From assembly GCF_027887165.1 (NCBI RefSeq), contig NC_077227.1, forward strand, positions 73,495,110 to 73,559,109: a stretch of DNA of 64,000 nt, in the 5' to 3' direction. This DNA is from Monodelphis domestica. Its lineage: Eukaryota; Chordata; Mammalia; Didelphimorphia; Didelphidae. The notes below the pieces were generated by a model. The model did no database searches. It was not told the DNA's origin and saw nothing but the letters and a program-made list of their open reading frames with translations. The position numbers and the translations under genes were made by a program. This document shows positions 24,136 to 35,560 of the stretch, piece by piece; positions within the stretch are counted from its first letter, which is position 1, and each line of letters starts with the position of its first letter.

Positions 24136-24824
24136 TTGTAAAACTTTAGAAAAATTCAGTTAAGTCCCCTTATGTTCAATTACTGACATCCCCTTCAGTG
24201 GGGATAATAACATTTATCCTGACTATTTCAGAGTTGAATTGATCAAAAGAACACCAAGTAGTAAAGGAATGACCTGTCCTGGTCTGGAAGGACTGATGGT
24301 GAAAAAAGTATCTTTTTTGTCCATAGAAAATTAAATCAACAAACGTTTATTCCTCCTCTGACTTCCCCAAAACACACAACTGTGAGTGCCTGTCTTAAGT
24401 GCCTACTAGGTACCACATACTCTACATGGGGGACTACCATTGTAAAATGGAACATATAATTCTAGACACAAGCACCATTTCTCTCAGTTTTGTAAAACTT
24501 TTTTTCTTTGTTACAAATGATGGCTATATAGGCATAGGGTTAGAAGTGGAAAAAGACATAATGGGGGTGGAAACATGGTGTTTAATAAAAGAACATTATT
24601 GCTTTGATACTTCAAGAAACAAAAAGTAACAATATAGACTAGAAATAACTAGAAAATATTATAGAATTAAATAAACTACTTTAAGAATTTGAACTATTAT
24701 CATCTCAACCTGGGGCCATTGTCAGCTGCTAATAATTTTTCATCTCATCATATGCTATAATGTAGAAATATTCAATCATAAGCCAAGCACTTCAGAGTGG
24801 TCCCCATTCTGACTCCTTCTCCCA
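24136..24824. other. No recognised feature
   Basis: The 76-residue ORF at 24399-24629 is short and unlike any family I know. Confidence 0.45.
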
Positions 24825-25205
24825 ACATACTTTGTAGGATATTAATTTTACTTATCTGTGTAACCACATTAGAATGTAAGCTGCTTGAGAACAACTTTTT
24901 TTTTCTTTGTATCGTCCAGTCCCTAGCACGGTGCTCTATACGTACAATGCACTAAAGAAATGATTATTGAATTAGAAAAAAAATTTAATGAGATTAAAAT
25001 ACTATTTTAACCTCCAATGGCTTTTTGGTCTACTAATATTGTCTAGCAATATTCTGTATTTTATAGAAAATTCGAGAAATGCCTCAGGCACTTGGAGATT
25101 AAATAACTTGACATAAGATCACACAGACACTGTATGTCAGAGAAAAGACTTGAAGTAGTACCTTGAATCCAAATTTTCATGACTCTGAGGCTTTACCCTA
25201 CCCAA
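24825..25205. repeat. L2 3' end (sense, 24825-24990) and MIR (antisense, 25055-25205)
   Basis: L2: 'agaatgtaagctgcttgaga' and 'ccctagcacggtgctctata'. MIR: 'taacttgacataagatcaca' and 'gtcagagaaaagacttgaa'. Confidence 0.6.
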
Positions 25206-26405
25206 GACGCAGCACTGCTTCTCCTTTGTCAGATTTTGTAGCTTCCTAGAAATATGTCAAGCTGACATGGCAATGACTTCAGAGGTCCTAGCAGGTCTTC
25301 AGTGCCTAACCCAATGTATTTTCTAAGTACAGTGAGAGTCCAAAGTTCTTATGAGGTTTAGAGGAAATATAACCCCTCTCTGCTTCTGATTCCAAAACAG
25401 GGAAAAGCTTACCTCCCTGGCCACATCAGATCCTAAGAATCTTATCTCACCTTAGTAAAGTTTTCCCACTCAAAGGTCACAGTCTGCTCAGAGCCACTTG
25501 GTGCCATTCATGTGTGGCTTATGGAACCAAACTCTTTCTCTGTCTTTTTTTCTGACTCCTCCATCCAATGAGCCCCTCTTGAATCCTTATCCCTTCCAAC
25601 ATTTCAGCATCTATTCTTCGCCTCTCTGCCTCCCTCCCATCTATCGACATACATAACTCCCAGTGACAATAATGGGAAATGCATGTGTACCAAGGGGAGC
25701 ATAGAATTTTTATCTCAACTGAAATGGTACCAATCTGATACGAGAAAGTTGTTGGGGTTTGTTTTTTGTTTTTTTTTTCCTCCCCCAAGGCTTTTACTCA
25801 GGGCGATGGATTGTGTGTGTGTATGCAATGGTGGTGATTTTTTTTCTTTTTAATTTTAAATCGAGATTATGTACATATTTTATGCAGGTTAATATATCCT
25901 TTTCATGTAAAATTTAACTGAAGCCAATTCTAACACATTAACGACAACAAGAGAAATTCTCCAGCTTATTATAAACATCCTTCAAGAAACCTGAAATGCA
26001 TGTCCTTTGGAAATAATTTTGCCAGTATTTAGGTTATTATTAAAATCCTCTCAGAATACTAACACTAGTGTCTAATGTGCCTTAAAGCCCCCCTTTTTCT
26101 TCCTACTTATAATAGTGAAACTCTTTTCTGGTCCTGGTGGTACATTCTCTATGGCTAGAAGGTAGTGATTGAGGCGAAGAGATTTTTCCCATAACCCAAG
26201 CAAACTCTAAACTTGATGAGACAGCTCTATGTTATTCTCACTTTCCTGAGATCTAGGGCCACAACTGAACACAGACTCACTGTGGGGAATGATGAATTGA
26301 GCTCATTCTCATCTCTTTAACTCTCACAGACCAAATGAAAGCTCAAATTTCCTGTTGATGTTTGCTGAAATGTGAGGTGATCCTGGGAAAGGATGTATCT
26401 GCCAC
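25206..26405. other. Single-copy-like block; possible conserved noncoding sequence
   Basis: No repeat is recognised apart from a T-rich run near 25760. The part at 25850-26060 has the AT-rich, non-repetitive character typical of conserved intronic elements, but this is only an impression. Confidence 0.35.
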
Positions 26406-26410
26406 AGTAT

Positions 26411-26690
26411 CAAAGATTTACAGAATCCTGTAACTGAAAAGAACCCCTAGGGTTCACCTAGTTCAGCTTCCTGGTACCAGGTGGGTTACACCATACATAC
26501 AAAAGCCATACAAGAGAAGTCATTTTCTGTAATGTTGCTGATTTCTAAAGATGAAGATCTATACAAGCTTTTTGAAGCCAATTAGCAGTGTTACGGGCTC
26601 TTTGGGTAAAAACAATTTTTCCTGGTATCTAACTGAACTCTTGCTGCAAGATAAGGCTCACTTCTTTGTGCTTGGTGAAAGTAGAGGCAG
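26411..26690 (-). mobile_element. L3/CR1 LINE 3' end
   Basis: 'acagaatcctgtaactgaa', 'gggttcacctagttcagctt' and 'ttgggtaaaaacaatttttc' match the reversed CR1 3' end, degenerate. Confidence 0.55.
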
Positions 26691-27765
26691 AGGAGTATAG
26701 TAACATAAGTTTTAACGAACGTCCCTATTTTTAGAAATCAGTGTTATCTATAGATGGGACCCTATGTGAAAAAATAAATCTTATACCTTATTAATATTGA
26801 AAAAATGAGTAAGATAACATCAGTAATTATCACTCTCTTTACCTATTCTCCTAATTATAAAAAATCTTTGGGGGTCATCTAGAGAAACATGTATCAAGGG
26901 CATTCTCAATGAGGGTATGGGTAGGGAACAAGCTCACTTTCATAAGTGATATTCAACAATGGAACACATCTTTACTATATCATGATTTGTTGAAAGATGT
27001 AAAGAATATAAGATTCTATTGTGTTTATTGTTGTTGATTACCCCTGAAAAAGAATTCTATATAACAAAACATTCTCTGTTGTTCTGTTACAACAAAATGT
27101 TTCTGATCCATAAACCAAAATTATTCAGGATTCCTTGGAAGACAAAATAATGGAAATAATCCCATTTATCAACCATCTGATAACCAATATCAGATGAGCC
27201 AAAAAAAAAAAAAACCTGGGAGATGTACACATGGCAAAGGTGCTCATCACTCTAATTGATGTTCAGTTTGGAGAATAATTCCCTATGGATTGTGTGGTTC
27301 AATAGATGGATAACATTGTGCTGACTTGCAACAAGTGCTAGAATGTTGCAGAACCTCTTAGAAAAAAATCTGTAATTAAAATTAATTTTTAAATCCCAAA
27401 TTTAAAAAAAATTAAGTTTGGTCCATACATCCACACAGGAACAACCAAGTAGTTGAAGAATGTTTAGCAACCAGATTTCCTCATGTATTTAGATAGACAT
27501 CCTTTAGAACTTGCCCAATATTATGTATATCTGGGGAAAATAATCTACTCAGATTGCAAGTTGGGGCCACAGTTGAAGAGAGGGAAAAGAGCAAACTGGA
27601 TATAAAGCCCCTTTACTGACCTCAACCTTCTAATGAAAGGAAATCATCCAGTTCATAATGAACATAAGAATATCTAGAATGAACAAGACGTTAATCAGAT
27701 GGATTGGTAACAAGTGGAAACAGTTCTTTTCCTCTTTTCGAGATTCATGAACACTATAAAATCCA
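26691..27765. other. No recognised feature
   Basis: AT-rich intron sequence with A-runs. Nothing nameable. Confidence 0.45.
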
Positions 27766-28090
27766 ATTCAATAAATATTGATTAAGAACTTTTTCAGTTT
27801 AAGGTATTACGCTAGGAACTGGGGACACAAAGGTGTGTTTGTGTGCATGTGTGTGTGTGTGTTAAAAATGGCATTGTTCTTACCTTCTAGGAATTTATAA
27901 TTTCATAGGGAGAGGGGAATAACATCATAGTGATTAAACATAACAAAAAGTTGAACATGAAACAGAAAAAGGAGAAATGTAGACAAATGACTCCAGAAAA
28001 ATCTGAGGAAGGAAAAACACTTTCAGTTGTGAGATTAAGGACTGAGATGAAGAGGTGAGTTCCAGAGACAGGTTAATCTACATCTAACCA

Positions 28091-28147
<57 letters not shown>
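28091..28147. repeat. (TG)n microsatellite
   Basis: About 28 uninterrupted TG units. A shorter TG run lies at 27841-27862. Confidence 0.95.
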
Positions 28148-28204
28148 CATGGGCTCAGGAGTGTCCTGGCTCCAGCTTTTTTAAGTGATCATGATTACTC
28201 CTCA

Positions 28205-28350
28205 GAAATCAGCAAACACTACAAATTAGGGCTTGATTTATTGTTTTGTTTACTTTTGTGACTTAAGAAAACAATGAAGAAAAAGTTGGTAATGCAGATT
28301 ACACTTAGAAGTGTGTTGTGCGTTCATTTTTTTCTCCAGAGACTTGGTTG
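28205..28350 (+). repeat. Unnamed interspersed repeat, copy A (pairs with 29612-29746)
   Basis: The sense strand carries 'cactacaaattagggcttga' followed by 'acttaagaaaacaatgaag'. The same order appears on the minus strand 1.4 kb away. The family is not recognised. Confidence 0.6.
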
Positions 28351-28539
28351 CTAAGCACACTCTTGAACAGACCCTAGTGGCAGTCTGCTGAAATCTATGG
28401 ATCCTTTCTGAGAATAATGTTTTTTAGTGCATAAGGTAAACTACACAAAATTACAAAGGAAATTGTTTTTAAATCTCACTACCAATTAAATAAAAACAAG
28501 TTCACACACCCTAAGTTAAGAATCCTTCACAGCGACAAC

Positions 28540-28762
28540 TAATTTGCTTGGTGGGTAGAGAGCCAGGCCTGGAAATGGGACATCTGGGGTTCAAATCTGA
28601 CCTCAGACACTTCCTAGCTTGTGATCCTGGGCAGGTTTCCTGACAGAATGATTCACTGGAGAAGGAAATGGCAAACCACTCCAGTATCCTTTCCTAGAAG
28701 ACCCCATGGATGGCTGGTCCATGAAGCCACATAAAGATGGACAACAACATAGAGACCCTTAA
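28540..28762 (+). repeat. MAR1 SINE, sense, internally rearranged
   Basis: 'ggggttcaaatctgacctca', 'ggagaaggaaatggcaaacc' and an altered RTE-like tail ending 'gatggacaacaac'. Confidence 0.7.
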
Positions 28763-28990
28763 ATGACCAGTTATGGAATTTTTATTTCTTTTATGAGCAA
28801 TAGGAAGCAACTGACGATTTTTGAGTTGGGGATATATATGTCCGATTGGTAAATTAATATTTATTTTGATGTGGAAGAAGTGGAGAGGAGAGAAATTAGA
28901 ATGAAGGAGGCTATTTATTAACACATTCGAGGCCAAAGGAAGTCCCTGAATAGAAGAAGTGAAAGCAGTTTCTCCTCCATGTAGAATTGA

Positions 28991-29611
28991 GAAGATTGGC
29001 AACTAGATACAGGCAGTGTGTCGGGGTGGTGCGGGGAGGTAGAGGATGAATAGTCAAAGACTACTTCTGAGTTATGAACTTGAATTATAAGAGGATGATG
29101 AATTATGAATGAATTGTGTTAGGCATTTTAGTAGCAGCATTATATTGTTGACTCAATGCCTGACTTCCAACCTTTTATCATTCTAAACTAGTTTTCTACC
29201 TTGTGTCCAAGATAGCTTTTTAAAAATGGGCATTTATGGAATTTCTCCTTGGGTTTCTTTTTTTTTTTTGATAGGTATATAAAGAAAACAGGTCCAGTTG
29301 TGGCCTTCAGATAAGGGCCAATGGCAAGGCTTGCTCCAAAGTGTGCCAGGACACCTGGCCTATGATCCATATGTCTATGATGGACCATCTATTTAAATGG
29401 TCATTTGGGGTACCTTGCTTCTCTTCCAAGGTCTTAGCAATTTGACTCAATTCAATTCAACAAACATTTATCAAACTACCATTATGTCCAGTGCACTGTA
29501 CCAGGTGCTATGAGATACTTTCAATTGGCTATGACTGAGGAAGGCTAGCATTTCCAATTCTATTGTATTATTTATAGGGCTTTGCTGGTAAATGATTAAC
29601 AACTGGCTCTC
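28991..29611. other. No recognised feature
   Basis: Apart from a piece of the 'catttatcaaactaccatta' repeat at about 29460-29520 I see nothing nameable. Confidence 0.45.
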
Positions 29612-29746
29612 TATGGGGGAAACCTATACACATTACACAATTTTAAGTTTAATTTGCATTATGAACATTTCTCCATCACTTTCTTAAGTCTCGACAATCA
29701 ACAAGGCAATAAATCAAGCCCTAATTTGTAGTGTCTGTTGATTTCC
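29612..29746 (-). repeat. Unnamed interspersed repeat, copy B (inverted to copy A)
   Basis: The reverse complement begins with the same 'cactacaaattagggcttga' core as copy A, and similarity continues for more than 100 bases through 'gacttaagaaa'. Confidence 0.6.
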
Positions 29747-29964
29747 AGGGTATAAATGCTCACTGGAAATACAACACTTTGTTTCTATTAGCCAGTTTGA
29801 TCTGGCTCTAGTACACCCCTGAATTTGACTTCAAAAACATTTTCTTCCCCAATTCAGCTCCTCCCTCTATACAAAAACAGGCCAAAACCCCCAACAAATA
29901 AGGTGATGGGGAAAAGCAAAGTGGGAATGCCTGTCCTGCCCTTACCACTCTTATGGTGCACTAA

Positions 29965-30178
29965 TGCTTATAATCAAGAGTCATCTTCCTGAGTTCAAAT
30001 CTAACTTTGGACACTTCCTGGTCATGGCACTCATCAAGTCACTTAGCCCCATTTGCCTCAGTTTCTTCATCTGTAAAATGAGGTGGAAAAGGAAATAGCA
30101 AACCACTCTAATATTTTTGCCAAGAAAACCCCAAATGGGATCACAAAGAGTTGGACAGAATTATAATGACTAAATAGA
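29965..30178 (+). repeat. MAR1 SINE, sense
   Basis: 'ttcctgagttcaaatctaac', 'gaaaaccccaaatgggatca' and 'caaagagttggacagaatta'. The tail matches the RTE 3' end. Confidence 0.8.
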
Positions 30179-30207
30179 AACTTTCTACTTACCTCTATTA
30201 AGATAAA

Positions 30208-30412
30208 AGATTGGGACAACAAGGTGGCTCAGTTGATTGATAGCTAAGCCTCCAGATGGATTAAAAACTGGATTCAGATACTTCCTAGCTGTGTGATGCT
30301 CAGCAAGTCACTTAACCCCAGGTGCCTTGCACTTACTGCTGGTCTATATTGGAACTGTTACTTAGTATTGATTCTGAGACAGAAGATTAGGATTGTTTTT
30401 CAAAATTATGAT
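30208..30412 (+). repeat. WSINE1/MAR1-type SINE, sense
   Basis: 'caaggtggctcagttgattg', 'cagatacttcctagctgtgt' and 'gattctgagacagaagatta'. Confidence 0.7.
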
Positions 30413-30539
30413 TTATGTCTGGAATATGTTTTAGACAATGTAGAACCCATTTCTTTAATTTTACAGATGATATAATTGAAAGTATTTGAGGTATCTGAAA
30501 GTATTGAAAGTATCTGAGGCAGCATTTGAACTCAGATCT

Positions 30540-30640
30540 TCCTAATTCTATCCCCTAGATATCTATACAGTGCTTATAACCCCAGCACAATGTCTGGCAC
30601 ACAGTATGCACTCAATAAATGTTTATTGACTACTGACTCT
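30540..30640 (+). mobile_element. L2 3' tip
   Basis: 'ccccagcacaatgtctggca', then 'actcaataaatgtttattga'. Confidence 0.7.
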
Positions 30641-31495
30641 CCTCTCCCTCTGAGAATTGACTCTCAGTCAGCAAGCTGGGAGTAAGGCTTAAGAAGACAA
30701 TATTCTTTAGTTCTTCTCGGATGGATAAACACTTCAAATGGCTTATGCTATAGATTTTAATGTACTCTATTGCAAATCTTTCTGGAAGGGCTTGGCCTGA
30801 CTGCTCTGAGGGGACCTTCATCCAACCGAGCACCAGGAGGATTTGACAAGTTCATGATCATAATGATCAGGATGTCACTTGGCTGATGACTATAAGTCTC
30901 TCATCCCTTGCTTTCATAGTAGTGCCTAGACTTAAGCCAGTGCATATGAGTCAAACCCTTCTCTCTCTGAGATAAGCATGCTTTTATTGTAGATAGAGAT
31001 ACTGTGATACCAAAGTGCATTTCCCGAATAATAGTTTGTTTAAAAAAAAAACAAACAAAAACTTTCCTGTAAGTGGAGACAACACTATGGCCAGGATTCC
31101 CATCAGCATATGGAAATGCAGTGAGAGATATGTACTTGCTCTAGATGTTGCTGCTTTTAAATTTTATTATGGGGATATCAGGATATTCTATCCCCTCCAC
31201 AAAATACAATGAAATCTGAGTTCCCATTACTTACAGGATTGTCCTGGGGATCATGCAAAGTGCCAGATAAATGGGGGTTCATTATTCACCCTTTGTTTAT
31301 TCTTTAAACACTAGTTTTTCTGAGGGATGGTTTTGATTTGTTTTGTTTTTCGTGCAGGTAACTCAATATAATGAAAATAATTGTTTTTTTCTTCCTCACC
31401 CCAGAAACTCACTGAATTCATGACTGACCTTCCAAAAAAGTCAGCTTTATCCTTTCTGTAATTTGCCTCAAACCAGGAAAGTCATTATTGTTTCT
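30641..31495. other. No recognised feature
   Basis: Single-copy-like intron sequence. ORFs here are short and unremarkable. Confidence 0.45.
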
Positions 31496-31499
31496 TGAA

Positions 31500-32033
31500 A
31501 ATATATAGGGGGGGAGGCAGATAGACCAAAATACTTTGATGTCTTAAGGAGAAAAAAAAAAGGAGGGAGGGAGGGAGGGAGGGAGGAAGGAAGGGAGGAA
31601 GGAAGGAAGGAAGGAAGGAAGGAAGGAAGGAAGGAAGGAAGGAAGGAAGGAAGGAAGGAAGGAAGGAGGGAAAGAATGAAGGGAGGGAGGGAGGGAGGAA
31701 GGAAAGAGGGAAGGAAGGAAGGAAGGGAGGAAGGAAGGAAGGAAGGAAGGAAGGAAGGAAGGAAGGAAGGAAGGAAGGAAGGAAGGAAGGAAGGAAGGGA
31801 GGGAGGGAGGGAGGGAGGGAGGGAAAGAGGAAGGAAAGAGGGATGGAAGTAAAGAGGGAAAGAAGGAAGGAAAGAGGGAAGGAAGGAACGAATGAAGGAA
31901 GGTAGGAAGGAAGGAAGGTAGGTAGGAAGGAAGGAAGGAAGGTAGGTAGGAAGGAAGGAAGGAAGGAAGGAAGGAAGGAAGGAAGGAAGAAAGGAAGGAA
32001 GGAAGGAAGGAAGGAAGGAAGGAAGGAAGGAAG
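31500..32033. repeat. (GGAA)n microsatellite array, about 0.5 kb
   Basis: Tandem GGAA units with blocks of GGGA, GGTA and AAAGAGGGAAGG variants. The longest pure stretches lie at about 31585-31668, 31736-31798 and 31990-32031. Confidence 0.97.
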
Positions 32034-32214
32034 CTTTGGAGAGAGGGATGGAGGAAAGGAAAGGACTTTGTCTGGAATTACAGAAACAACAGCTTCAGAA
32101 TTTAGATGTGTATGAGTCTCCTATGTCATTGGACCATTAGGGTAATTGGGTTTCACTCTTTCCCACTTATCTGAGTTTAAAGGTCCCCACAGGTACTGCT
32201 ATAGCAGTAGTCAG

Positions 32215-32405
32215 AGTTTGAGATTTGGATTTAGGAAGTCCTGAGTTTGAATTTCACCTCACACACTTAAATTTTCTCTGTGTTAGTTTCTCATCTATAA
32301 AATAAAAATATTAATAGTACCTACCTTCCAAGGTGTTTTGAGGATCAAATGAGATAACAGATAATAGTGCTTTGCACTTCAAAATAGAAGTTATTATTAT
32401 TGCTG
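32215..32405 (+). repeat. MIR, sense
   Basis: 'gtcctgagtttgaatttcac', 'ttctcatctataaaataaaa' and 'tgttttgaggatcaaatgag'. Confidence 0.7.
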
Positions 32406-33332
32406 TTCTTAAACTTTTTGCTCATACTGGATTTCTTTTTATAACCTGCCATGTAATTGAACTTCTCTTACCCTTTTTTTACCTCTTGGTTTGGGATCCA
32501 TTCTGAGATCTTTTTGCTTTCTTCATACTAAATCTTTCCTTAGAGTTTATTAAGAAGCCTCTTGAATTTATCCTTCTTGGATGCTGTGTTGAAGACCTGG
32601 AAACTACTCTCTTCTCCACTGCTCAAACTTACTTTTTGTTTCTAGCCTTTTGAAGATTCTGCATCAATTTTCTATGTATTTTCTATGGTACCAGCTCTTG
32701 CTACCACTCCTTACATGCTCAACCCACTGCAAAGCAGCCTGATAGTATCACATGAATCTCATCTCTCAAGATCTCCACTGGTGCCATAGAAAATTGATGT
32801 CATTCCATACTGTGTGTTCCAACACCTGGGAGAGGCCAAGTTGAATAGAACTGTAGTATTCTTTTTTAAGGGCCAACTGGGCAGTTGGGAGGGATCCTCT
32901 CCCCCCAATGAACAGTGGTCTCCCTTTACAAAGTCTAGGTGTGGATGTTGGTACCTTGTTTAAAGGACATAGCCAACTGCTATTTTTAGTCCGTGAGACT
33001 TCCTTCAAGAAGATTGGCTAGGATTCAAGATTTTGAACTATTATTAGAAGATCTGACCATCATTGTGTTCTGTCAAAAAAAAAAAAGTCCAGCTTATTTT
33101 TTTTGGACTTTCTTTTCACCTTCTGTGGTTCAGAAGATAGACTAGCCCCAGCAGAGTGGATGTATGTTCTAGGACACAGAGGAAAAGAAGAGTTTGAGGA
33201 AATTGGTGCATATATACATCCTACTAACCCAAGAAACTGACAATGGCTGCCTTTGGACAAAAATGCCTGGAGAATTACATAAACTTGCCAAAGATCTAAG
33301 AATAGGCTATCTCAGCCCAAGAGACTCCAGCC
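32406..33332. other. No recognised feature
   Basis: Single-copy-like sequence with an A-run at about 33075-33086. Confidence 0.45.
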
Positions 33333-33347
33333 AATTAGGGCATTCTT

Positions 33348-34018
33348 TTTTTTTATTATTTAGAATATTTTTCATTGGTTATAACCCTAACCTTAACCCT
33401 AACCCTTCCCTCCCCACTCTCAGAACTGACAAGCAATTCCACTGGATTATATATGTATCACTGTTCAAAACCTATTTCCATATTATTCATATTTGCAATT
33501 GAGTGATCTTTTAATATCAAAACCCCAATCATATCCCCAATGAACCACACGATCGATCACATATTTTTCTTCTGTGTTTCTGGTCCCACAGTTCTTTCCC
33601 TGGATGTGGATAGTGTTCTTTCTCATAAGTCCCTCTGGATTGTCCTGGATCATTGCACTGCTGCTAGTAGAAAAGTCTATTACATTTGATTGTGCCATAA
33701 TATATCAATGTCTGTGTACAATGTTCTCCTGGTTCTGCTCTTTTCACTCTGCATCAATTCCTGGAGGTCTTTCCAGTTCACATGGAATTTCTCCAGTTCA
33801 TCATTCCTTTCAGCCCAATAGTATTCCTTCACCATCAGATACCACAATTTGTTCAACCATTCCCCAATCAATGGACATGACTTCATTTTTCAATTTTTAG
33901 CCACAACAAAGAGCATGGCTATGAATATTCTTGTACATGTATTTTTTCTTATTATCTCTTTGGGGTACAAACCCAGTAGTGGTATGGCTGGGTCAAAGGG
34001 CAGGCATTCTTTTAAAGT
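33348..34018 (-). mobile_element. 5'-truncated L1 with perfect 15-bp target-site duplication
   Basis: Antisense marsupial L1 3' end. The poly-T tail (about 33344-33353), 3' UTR and ORF2 end follow in order: 'ctggatgtggatagtgttct', 'gtacaatgttctcctggttc' and 'caaccattccccaatcaatg'. 'aattagggcattctt' occurs at 33333-33347 and again at 34019-34033, an exact duplication. The clean duplication suggests one of the younger insertions in the window. Confidence 0.92.
33383..33405. repeat. Telomere-like CCCTAA units inside the L1 3' end
   Basis: Four AACCCT-type units, one degenerate (AACCTT), lie near the 3' end of the antisense L1. Because they sit between the L1 tail and its 3' UTR, they belong to the element and not to a chromosome-fusion site. 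Confidence 0.75.
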
Positions 34019-34329
34019 AATTAGGGCATTCTTGAAGAAGCACATGACTGATGTAGACATATGTTTGCTTATTTAGCTTTGAGTAGAGAATGTGTGGACA
34101 ATGATTCTGAATAGTGTCTTTCTTAAGGAAAGAAGATTTATTGTCCACAGAGTTCCTGAATAACATCTTTTAGAAGATAATTATCCAAGTGGCCCCTAAA
34201 GCTAGAGGGACAATGAAGGGGATCTGTAACTTTGAGAATCAAGGAATTTAAACCTTGCTACTTTACCCCTACTTTTACAGTGAATTATTTGCACAGTGCA
34301 GGTTTGATAGAAAGAAGAATGTTTGTCCT

Positions 34330-35560
34330 GCTGCTCCCAGAGTACTTTTAACTTCTTAAAGTGTGCTTATATTCAAGTTGCTCTCTCTGCCACAAGTGTC
34401 TGCCCATTCCTGCTTGTCCTTCACTCAGGTGTCAAAGTGGTTTTCCAAAGGTGCCTTTCTGACCATATCATTCCCCTAATTCAATACAATTCCGAGGCCC
34501 CTATGACTTCCAGGATCAAATATAAAATTCTCAAAAAAATGCTCAGAGTCCTTCATAATCTAAGCCCCCTCCCCTACCTTTCAAGCCTTCTTATACATTA
34601 TACCCACCCACATATGCATACATATTCTGTGATCCAAAGGCTTTCCTTAAACAAAGAACTTCCATCTCTCAACTCCAGGCATTTTCACTGGCTATCTTCC
34701 ATGGAGTGAATGCTCTTCAACTTCATCTTTGCCTGGCTTCCTTCTATTCTCAGCTAATGTCCAGAAAAATCCCTCAGCTAAAATCAGACTTCTCCAGGTT
34801 ATTGTGCCATAATAAATGGCAAACAAGATGATCACAAAAATGCCATAAGAGACATATGAAATTATGCAAAATTAGGTGAGCAGAATGAGGGGAATGTTAT
34901 ATATGGTAATAGCCAATAATATATGATGATCAGTTGTGAATGACTTAACTATTATTAGCAAGGCAAGGATCTAGGACAACTCCAAAAGACTCATGACAAA
35001 AACCCCAAGATATCCACCACCATAGAAGGAACAGATGAAATCCAACCATAAATTGAAACATGCCATTTTTTTATTTCTTCCATTAATTTTTGCCTTGAGT
35101 AAACAATATTTAACTTCTTCCTCAATGTGACAAACATGAGAATATCTATTAAATGATAATGTATGTACAATGGATATCATATTGTCTGCCTTCTTGGGGA
35201 GGGGGGAGAGGTGGAAAGGAGGGAACATGGATAGAAAAATATTGGAAAACAAATATTAAGAAATTGTGCTGGCACATAATATGGAAAAAATAAAATTTAT
35301 GAAGAAAAAATACTTCTTCAATTAGTCTTTCCTAATACCTCTTAATTTTAGGCCCTTTATTCTGTTAATTATTTCCAAAATAGTCTTTCTATACTTTGTT
35401 TGTAAAGAGTTGTTTGTTGTCTCTTTCATTAGATTGTTAATTCCATAAAAGCAGACATCTCTTTTTCCTTTTCTTCATATCCCCAGGACTTAGTGTAGTA
35501 TCTAGCACATAGTAGATGATTACTAATAAATATTTATCAACTCTAAACCATACTGTGGGT
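34330..35560 (+). mobile_element. L2 LINE 3' region, split by an L1
   Basis: Left part (34330-34797): 'ttctgaccatatcattcccc', 'tatgacttccaggatcaaat' and 'cattttcactggctatcttc'. Right part (35312-35560): 'tctttcctaatacctcttaa' and 'tagcacatagtagatgatta'. L2 order is preserved across the L1 at 34798-35311. Confidence 0.75.
34798..35311 (+). mobile_element. 5'-truncated L1 nested in L2
   Basis: 'ttattgtgccataataaatg', 'aggatctaggacaactccaa' and a 3' UTR with 'ggggaggggggagaggtgga', ending in an A-rich tail. Likely duplication: 'acttctccag' (34788-34797) and 'acttcttcaa' (35312-35321). It is older than the L1 at 33348. Confidence 0.8.

Larger units (their letters stand above)
27768..28990 (+). 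repeat. Ancient therian repeat, interrupted
   Basis: 27768-27920 ('tacgctaggaactggggaca', 'cttctaggaatttataattt') and about 28750-28990 ('agcaataggaagcaactgac') look like the two ends of the same old repeat seen at 17500-17955. Between them lie a (TG)n, an unnamed repeat copy and a SINE. Confidence 0.4.

Noticed and set aside
31560-32033. Regular repeat array that might suggest CRISPR or satellite DNA
   Set aside because: The unit is 4 bases with no spacers, so it is a GGAA microsatellite.
33383-33405. Interstitial telomere repeat marking an ancestral chromosome fusion
   Set aside because: It lies wholly inside an L1 insertion with its own target-site duplication, so it came with the element.
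34323-34709. 128-residue plus-strand ORF
   Set aside because: It coincides with L2 sequence, and its residues do not resemble a reverse transcriptase or any gene family.
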